64,000 nt of DNA, from contig JAWKHS010000016.1 of assembly GCA_041394705.1 (NCBI GenBank), forward strand, positions 1 through 64,000, given 5' to 3'. This stretch comes from Vicinamibacterales bacterium (lineage in GTDB: Bacteria; Acidobacteriota; Vicinamibacteria; Vicinamibacterales; UBA2999). Of the stretch, positions 59,209 through 64,000 are shown one piece after another (the stretch's first letter is position 1; each line of letters begins with the position of its first letter). The notes under the pieces were generated by a model. The model was not told the DNA's origin. It did not search any database and saw only the letters and a list, made by a program, of their open reading frames with translations. A program made the position numbers and the translations under genes.

Positions 59209-60981
59209 CTACCTCGCCAGCTCGCGCCGGACCGCGCGCAGCGTGGCCCGCACCTTGTTCACCTCGCGCTGGAGGCCGACCTTCACGAAGGGCTGCAGGT
59301 CGGGCGCCGCAGACGCGATCGACGCGGCCGCTTCGAGCCGCGGCACCGCGCCGAACTTCAGCGCCGGGTCGTGATCGAACCGCTCGCCCCTGGCGTAGTT
59401 CAGGGGCACCAGCAGGCGGGCGATCCGCCGGAGCGCGGCGTTGTCCTCGCGCCGCTCGGGCGCGGCGGCGACGGCGGCATCGGCGGCGGCCGCTTCCTGC
59501 CAGCGCGCGATCTCCACGGCGAGGCGCCCCAGGTCGTCCACCACCGCCGACAGATCCACGATCCCTTGGGCCTGCTGGTGGTAGCCCGCCACCACCGTGC
59601 GCATCTCCTCCACCGTGGCGGCGTAGTCGAAGGGATGGAGGGGCGCATTCAGGATGCGGACGATCGTGGTGAGATACACCGCCACGTCGCGGCGCAGGAT
59701 CTCCAGGTCCGCCACGGGCATCAGGTCGTCGGGCGTGTGCCAGGCGATGTTCCCGCCGCACCCGCCCACGGCGTAGTAGCCGCGGCGCTTGCGCTCCTCG
59801 ATCGGGATGTTCGACAGCAGCATGTACAGGCCGGTCGGGCCGATCTGGTTGAAGGAGTAGTCGCCGGCACGGAGCGGCCGCACCCGCTGGCTGTCCAGCC
59901 CCAGGGCGTCCTTGATCGACGCGCGGCACAGCGCGTCGGCCTCGGCCATCCACATCACTTCCTCGTAGGCGGTGGCGCCCTCGCACCCGGGCGAGTCGAT
60001 GTCGAGCTGCGCGATGCAGTGCTCGTCGAGCTCGTCGGCGAACGTGTCGGCGTACCAGGTGGAGCCCGCGTAGCGGCCCGTCGAGTGGCCGGGCCACCAC
60101 GCGATGCGGACGGACCGCTTCAGCCGTCCGCGCAGGCCCCAGAGCACGCGCGCGAGTTCGAGCAGCGCGGCATCGCCGGTGGCGTTGTCGCCGATGCCCT
60201 CGTACCACGAGTCGTAGTGGCCGTGCACCAGGAGGAACTCGTCCGGGTCCTCGGTGCCTGGAATCTCCACGACCGGCAGCGGACACGCCTTCCAGCCCTC
60301 GTCGAGCCACGTTCCGATCGCCGCGCGCGTCCGTCCGCGCTCGATGTCGGCGATGAGCGCCTGGCCGTCGGGGTTGCTGATGCACACCACCGGAACGGCC
60401 GGCTTCCGGCCGAGCGACTCGGCCGTGGGCGCGCCCCAGATCGACGTGCAGATGCCCTCGTGGACGTTCTTCCCCGGGTGGATGAAGATCTCGCCGATGG
60501 CGCCCCGCCGTTCGAAGGCCCCGACGGCGGCCGGCATCGAAAAACCCTCGGTGAGGACGATCTTCCCGCGCACGGGATCGTCGGCGCCGCCGCCGCGGGC
60601 CGCCTCCGGCAGGTCGAAGAGCGAGGCCGTGCCGCCGGCGTACCGCGACGGCACGTAGCAGATCTCGCCCTCCACGGGGGTGTCGCCCGTGGATCGGCCC
60701 ATCGCCGGCGGCCGCGCGTGCAGCGTCCGGGTGGCGCCGTCCGCCGTCACCGTCAGCGCCGCCTTCACGGGGTTGCTGATGTACAGCGTGGGCTCGTGCA
60801 CGGTCACGGGGATGCCGAGGGCCGTGAGACGGCCCACCAGGTAGGCCGCCGCACTCCGCTCGGCCGCGGTCCCGGACTCGCGAACCAGGGTGATGAAGGT
60901 GTCGAGCAGCGCCTTCGGCTCGTCGAGGCGGATGGCCTCGCGCGCGTCGGCTTCCAGGGATTCGTCCTTGAACACGGGCAC
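59209..60981 (-). CDS. M28-like zinc peptidase with an altered active site
   Basis: A 590-residue protein. A PA-type insert (about 100-235) lies within an M28 fold. Metal-site residues are H255 and D257 (VHGHYDSWYEG), D265 (GDNATGDAALLELAR) and D327 (AQLDIDSPG), with a late histidine in NIAWHTPDD. The block that normally reads GEExGxxGS and supplies the catalytic base and a zinc ligand is PGHSTGRYAGS (298-306), with His-Ser in place of Glu-Glu. There is no signal peptide, unlike many relatives, so it is probably cytoplasmic. Three GTG codons compete as start; the one at 60981 has GAGGAG 8 nt upstream. It overlaps no gene but lies 5 bases after the symporter stop. Confidence 0.85.
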   Translation of the reverse strand: MPVFKDESLEADAREAIRLDEPKALLDTFITLVRESGTAAERSAAAYLVGRLTALGIPVTVHEPTLYISNPVKAALTVTADGATRTLHARPPAMGRSTGDTPVEGEICYVPSRYAGGTASLFDLPEAARGGGADDPVRGKIVLTEGFSMPAAVGAFERRGAIGEIFIHPGKNVHEGICTSIWGAPTAESLGRKPAVPVVCISNPDGQALIADIERGRTRAAIGTWLDEGWKACPLPVVEIPGTEDPDEFLLVHGHYDSWYEGIGDNATGDAALLELARVLWGLRGRLKRSVRIAWWPGHSTGRYAGSTWYADTFADELDEHCIAQLDIDSPGCEGATAYEEVMWMAEADALCRASIKDALGLDSQRVRPLRAGDYSFNQIGPTGLYMLLSNIPIEERKRRGYYAVGGCGGNIAWHTPDDLMPVADLEILRRDVAVYLTTIVRILNAPLHPFDYAATVEEMRTVVAGYHQQAQGIVDLSAVVDDLGRLAVEIARWQEAAAADAAVAAAPERREDNAALRRIARLLVPLNYARGERFDHDPALKFGAVPRLEAAASIASAAPDLQPFVKVGLQREVNKVRATLRAVRRELAR

Positions 60982-60986
60982 TCCGT

Positions 60987-62420
60987 TCACTCCTCGAAGA
61001 AGATCCGCAGGTTCCTGTCGGGCGTCGGCGGGCTGAGCCGGCTCGCCACGACGAAGGCCAGCGCGCTCAGGACGACGCCCACCTCCACCGAGTCGATGCC
61101 GTGCTGCTGCACGCTGTGCTGGCCCGTGAACGTCCACGCGAGGCAGCCCAGGAACCCGACGACCATGCTCCAGATGGCGCCCTCCTTGGTGCCCCGGCGC
61201 CAGTTCAGGCCGATTACCACGGGCACGAAGAAGAAGCTCGCGATGAACTTCGCCTGCTCCACGACGATGGCCTGCACGTCGCCCAGCTTCAGCCCGGCCG
61301 CCCAGAACGGCGCGAGGCCGAGCACGACGATCGACACGCGCGTGACCCACACCAGCCGCGCCTGCGACGCCGCGGGGTTGACGAGGCGCTTGTACAGGTC
61401 GTGCGCGAAGGCCCCGCCGGTCACGAGCAGGATCGAGTTCACGGTGGACATGATGGCCGACAGCATCGCGATGAGGAAGAGCGAGCCGAGGAGCGGCGAC
61501 ATCACGGTGGAGGCGAGGATGCTGGACGCCTGGTCGGGCGACGGCAGGTAGGGGTAGATCCCGCGCATGCCGATGCCCAGCGTGAGCACGCAGGCCGCGA
61601 TGCACACCTGGAGCAGCATCGAGACGCCAATCGCGTAGCGGACCGTCGCCACGTCGCGCATCGAGTAGTAGCGGGTCATCTCGTACGGCGCCGCCGCGAT
61701 GCCCAGGCCGAAGGCGAGGCCCGTGGCCAGGATCTCCTTCCACGTGAACCACCAGCCGGTCACGCGCGGCTCGATGGACCCGACGTACTCGCCGAGGGCC
61801 GTGAGCCCGCCGGAATGCGACAGGACGACGGGCACGGCGCACACGAGCGCCAGGATCATCACCAGCGTCTGGACGAACTCGATGTACGAGCTGGAGCGCA
61901 CGCCCCCGAGCGCGGTGTAGAACCCGGTCGTGGCCAGGAGCAGGGCCATGGCCGCGCGCGGCGACACGCCGAAGACGGCGGACGCGATCTCGCCGATGGC
62001 CTGGAACTGCGCCGTCAGGAGGATGCTGTAGCAGACGATGATGAGCGCGGCGGCGAGCGTCCGGGCGTGCTCGCTGGCGAAGCGGGTGCCGACGTAGTCG
62101 GCCACGGTGAGGGCGCCGAACTTCCTGAGCTTCGGCGCGACGAACACGGCCGACACCACCCAGCCCGCCCAGACGCCGAACCAGCCGTAGCCCCAGCTCA
62201 CGCCGGTCTGGTAGTAGCGGCCGAGGGTGCCGACGAAGGTGCCGGCGCTGATCTGGGTGGCCGCCAGCACGGCGCCGCCCACCCACGGGCCGATCGTCCG
62301 GCCCGCGGCGAGGAAGTCCTCCTCGGTCTTGCTCTTCCGGAAGCCCCAGATCGAGACGCCCAGCACCAGCGCCAGGTACGCCACCGAGATCCAGAGGAGG
62401 GTGGCCGAGTCAGCGACCAT
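60987..62420 (-). CDS. Sodium:solute symporter (SSS family)
   Basis: A 477-residue membrane protein with about 13 helices. Family features are EDFLAAGRTIGPWVGGAVLA, ATQISAGTFVGTLGRYYQTG, the central YTALGGVRSSSYIEFVQTLV and SAIMSTVNSILLVTGGAFAH near the Na2 site. SSS members import sugars, amino acids, vitamins or carboxylates with Na+; neighbouring peptidase genes suggest an amino acid or small peptide. Its start overlaps the end of a 42-residue membrane protein gene by 11 bases. Confidence 0.94.
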   Translation of the reverse strand: MVADSATLLWISVAYLALVLGVSIWGFRKSKTEEDFLAAGRTIGPWVGGAVLAATQISAGTFVGTLGRYYQTGVSWGYGWFGVWAGWVVSAVFVAPKLRKFGALTVADYVGTRFASEHARTLAAALIIVCYSILLTAQFQAIGEIASAVFGVSPRAAMALLLATTGFYTALGGVRSSSYIEFVQTLVMILALVCAVPVVLSHSGGLTALGEYVGSIEPRVTGWWFTWKEILATGLAFGLGIAAAPYEMTRYYSMRDVATVRYAIGVSMLLQVCIAACVLTLGIGMRGIYPYLPSPDQASSILASTVMSPLLGSLFLIAMLSAIMSTVNSILLVTGGAFAHDLYKRLVNPAASQARLVWVTRVSIVVLGLAPFWAAGLKLGDVQAIVVEQAKFIASFFFVPVVIGLNWRRGTKEGAIWSMVVGFLGCLAWTFTGQHSVQQHGIDSVEVGVVLSALAFVVASRLSPPTPDRNLRIFFEE

Positions 62421-62538
62421 GGCGGTCCCGCTCGCGTGCCCGGTCGCGCCCCGCGGCGCGCCACGCCCAGTAGAAGTAGAGACCCAGCCAGACCAGGGCG
62501 GCCAGGAAGAAGCCGTACAAGTTCCAGCCGAAGCCCAT
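62410..62538 (-). CDS. 42-residue membrane protein, likely symporter accessory subunit
   Basis: This small frame codes for one transmembrane helix (NLYGFFLAALVWLGLYFYWA) followed by a very basic tail (RAAGRDRARERDRHG). It starts 2 bases after the stop of the upstream gene and ends inside the start of the symporter gene, an arrangement that implies translational coupling. Several SSS carriers are known to have small partner proteins of this size. The residues are mostly typical of an inner-membrane anchor with a positive cytoplasmic tail. Strong context supports that it is real. Confidence 0.7.
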   Translation of the reverse strand: MGFGWNLYGFFLAALVWLGLYFYWAWRAAGRDRARERDRHGR

Positions 62539-62540
62539 CG

Positions 62541-63200
62541 CTAGTGGCCTCCCGCCGGTGCCGTCCCTGCCCGGGCCCGCCGCAGCCACAGCAGCGAGCC
62601 GGCCACCAGGGCGGCCACGGTGAACCCGTCCATCACGCGCGAGATGTCCCAGGGCACGGGCTGGCCGGGCTCGGCATACGGCACCAGCACGAACGCCGGG
62701 AGATGCCCCATCGTCGCCTCGCCGAGGGCGCCGTTCCACGCAAACGCGGGCAGCGTGCCCGCCGCGCGGGCGCCGGCGGGGAGCGCCACGCGCAAGACGA
62801 CGTTCCTGGACCGGCCGTCGGCCGGGGCGGCCGGCAGCCACACCGGGCAGCGGAAGGGACGATCCGGCGGCTGCTCGACGGCATACCGCAGCGTGTACTC
62901 GCCCCCGGCCGGCTCGACCACGAGCGCCCGGGTCCGGCCCACGTCGGCGGCGGCGGCCGCGATCGCCGCGCGCTGCACGTCGACGAGGCGGGCGCGACCA
63001 CCGGGCAACACCTCGAGGCGATGCTCGACAGTCGTCGCGCCATCCACGGTCACCGCGAGGGAGACGTCACACGCCGTCGGAGCGGTGAAGCGAATCTCGA
63101 CCGTGGCCGACCTGAGCACCGGCGCGGCGGCGGCCGGCGCGGAGGCGGACGCCGCGAGGGCACAGACGACGACCACACGGCTGGCGGCGGAAGCGGACAT
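62541..63200 (-). CDS. Membrane-anchored exported protein, first gene of the symporter operon
   Basis: A 219-residue protein with a signal peptide (VVVVCALAASASAPAAAAP) and a single C-terminal transmembrane helix (VMDGFTVAALVAGSLLWLRR) with a short basic tail. Between them lies a beta-rich periplasmic domain (VEIRFTAPTACDVSLAVTV, GEYTLRYAVEQPPDRPFRCP with one further cysteine, NVVLRVALPAGARAAG). No family is recognised. A TACAGT box about 25 nt upstream is its probable promoter. Its stop lies 2 bases before the small membrane protein, so it opens a five-gene unit. Confidence 0.75.
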   Translation of the reverse strand: MSASAASRVVVVCALAASASAPAAAAPVLRSATVEIRFTAPTACDVSLAVTVDGATTVEHRLEVLPGGRARLVDVQRAAIAAAAADVGRTRALVVEPAGGEYTLRYAVEQPPDRPFRCPVWLPAAPADGRSRNVVLRVALPAGARAAGTLPAFAWNGALGEATMGHLPAFVLVPYAEPGQPVPWDISRVMDGFTVAALVAGSLLWLRRARAGTAPAGGH

Positions 63201-63368
63201 GACGCGGGCGGAGCGACTGCGGACTGTACCAAGCGGCCGGGAGGTCCGCAAGCGTGCCCCCGACGCGGCGGACGCGGTGACGCCGGAGCCTCAAGCGGCC
63301 CTTCGCGCGCGCCGATAACCTCGATGAGGACGTCCGGGCGCCCGCTTCACGCCCGGCACAAGGTACCC

Positions 63369-63926
63369 ATGGCGGCACAGCGTGTCTCACTGACCGGCAA
63401 AGAGCGCACCTTCGGCGAACACGAGCTCATCGTCAGCAAGACGGATCTCACCGGCAAGATCACGTACGCGAACGACGTCTTCGTCCGCGTGTCCGGCTAC
63501 ACGGAGGCCGAGCTCATCGGGGCCCCGCACAGCATCCTGCGGCATCCCGACATGCCGCGGTGCGTGTTCAAGCTGCTGTGGGACACCATCGCCGCCCGGC
63601 AGGAAGTGTTCGCTTACGTCATCAACACCTCCAAGAACGGCGACCACTACTGGGTGTTCGCCCACGTCACGCCGAGCTACGACATCCACGGCGCGCACGT
63701 CGGCTACCACTCGAACCGCCGGGTGCCCCACGCCGACGCCATCGCCAAGATCAAGCCGCTCTACGCGAAGCTCCTCTCGGTGGAGGCGGCCGTCGGCGAC
63801 CGCAAGGCCTCCGTCGACGCCGGCACCGCGGCCGTGGTCGCGACCCTGAAGGAGCAGAAGCTCACCTACAGCCAGTTCGTGTTCGGGCTGTCCACCTCGA
63901 CCCGCCTCGACGCGGAGGCCGCATGA
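63369..63926 (+). CDS. Aer-like PAS-domain protein
   Basis: A 185-residue soluble protein. Residues about 15-125 are a PAS domain of the FAD-binding Aer type: LIVSKTDLTGKITYANDVFV, SGYTEAELIGAPHSILRHPD, MPRCVFKLLWDTI and YVINTSKNGDHYWVFAHVTP. A helical tail follows. In Aer the PAS domain senses oxygen or redox state and is fused to a chemotaxis signalling domain; here it is a separate protein. The next gene starts at the ATG overlapping its TGA, so the receiver is probably encoded there. Confidence 0.9.
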   Translation: MAAQRVSLTGKERTFGEHELIVSKTDLTGKITYANDVFVRVSGYTEAELIGAPHSILRHPDMPRCVFKLLWDTIAARQEVFAYVINTSKNGDHYWVFAHVTPSYDIHGAHVGYHSNRRVPHADAIAKIKPLYAKLLSVEAAVGDRKASVDAGTAAVVATLKEQKLTYSQFVFGLSTSTRLDAEAA

Positions 63927-64000
63927 GCACGCCCGCCACTCCCACGCCCGCCACCCTCACGAGCCTCGCCGAAGTCTGCGAGCGCGCCGCGAAGGGCGAT
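63923..64000 (+). CDS. Start of a gene coupled to the PAS protein (3' end outside window)
   Basis: ATG at 63923 overlaps the TGA of the PAS gene (ATGA). The 26 codons seen (MSTPATPTPATLTSLAEVCE and on) form a Thr/Pro-rich start and then a helix. The coupling suggests a chemotaxis-type signalling or effector protein that uses the PAS input, but the visible part is too short to name a family. Confidence 0.6.
   Translation, partial: MSTPATPTPATLTSLAEVCERAAKGD

Overview
The window is a gene-dense, very GC-rich bacterial chromosome segment. There is no rRNA, tRNA, CRISPR array, transposase, integrase or phage gene, and no gene-free gap over 300 bases. The gene set points to Acidobacteriota, most likely the Vicinamibacteria. 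It holds an ADOP-type FtsX/MacB permease without its own ATPase, a VWFA-related protein of the acidobacterial type, a TPR-bearing serine/threonine kinase beside an ECF sigma factor, and many secreted peptidases. This placement rests on family content, not on a marker gene.

Layout. 0-8 kb: a truncated serine hydrolase, the ADOP permease, a Tat-exported epimerase-like protein and a large M14 peptidase. 8-12 kb: a MocR regulator diverging from an EamA exporter, then a sorbosone-dehydrogenase/cupin fusion. 12-19.4 kb: secreted proteins (FN3, VWFA, a modular beta-protein) around a sugar porter plus ROK sugar kinase operon. 19.5-25 kb: S9 peptidase, a PH-like membrane protein, a nuclease-like orphan, a serine hydrolase and a Tat-exported DsrE-like protein. 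25-32.7 kb: small single-domain proteins (SRPBCC, YCII, ICMT, SnoaL, OsmC), an AraC regulator, a solute-binding protein, a Rieske oxygenase and an EreA/ChaN-like protein. 32.7-38.1 kb: kinase and ECF sigma factor in divergent orientation, then a seven-repeat secreted protein. 38-42 kb: PhyH oxygenase, Na+/H+ antiporter and an NHL lipoprotein. 42-45.4 kb: a run of small + strand genes (membrane protein, winged-helix regulator, ankyrin protein, tandem-TIR protein, DUF4256). 45.4-58.6 kb: penicillin acylase, M20 amidohydrolase, beta-gamma-crystallin-like lipoprotein, second M14 peptidase, Na+/Ca2+ exchanger, M13 peptidase, DinB protein and anion permease. 58.6-63.2 kb: a tightly packed minus-strand operon with a sodium:solute symporter, a 42-residue membrane protein, an M28-like peptidase and a TPR protein. 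63.4-64 kb: an Aer-like PAS protein and the start of a partner gene.

Taken together the genes suggest a heterotrophic, oxygen-using life based on degrading peptides and amides outside the cytoplasm (M14 twice, M13, S9, penicillin acylase, beta-lactamase-fold hydrolases; M28 and M20 probably inside), Na+-coupled uptake of products, and a sugar uptake and phosphorylation route. The less ordinary content is the tandem-TIR gene with its ankyrin neighbour, a domain shared by two otherwise different secreted proteins, a transporter operon with a tiny accessory subunit, a palindromic repeat near 50 kb, and a recurring TANNNT box placed so close to several start codons that leaderless mRNAs are likely.
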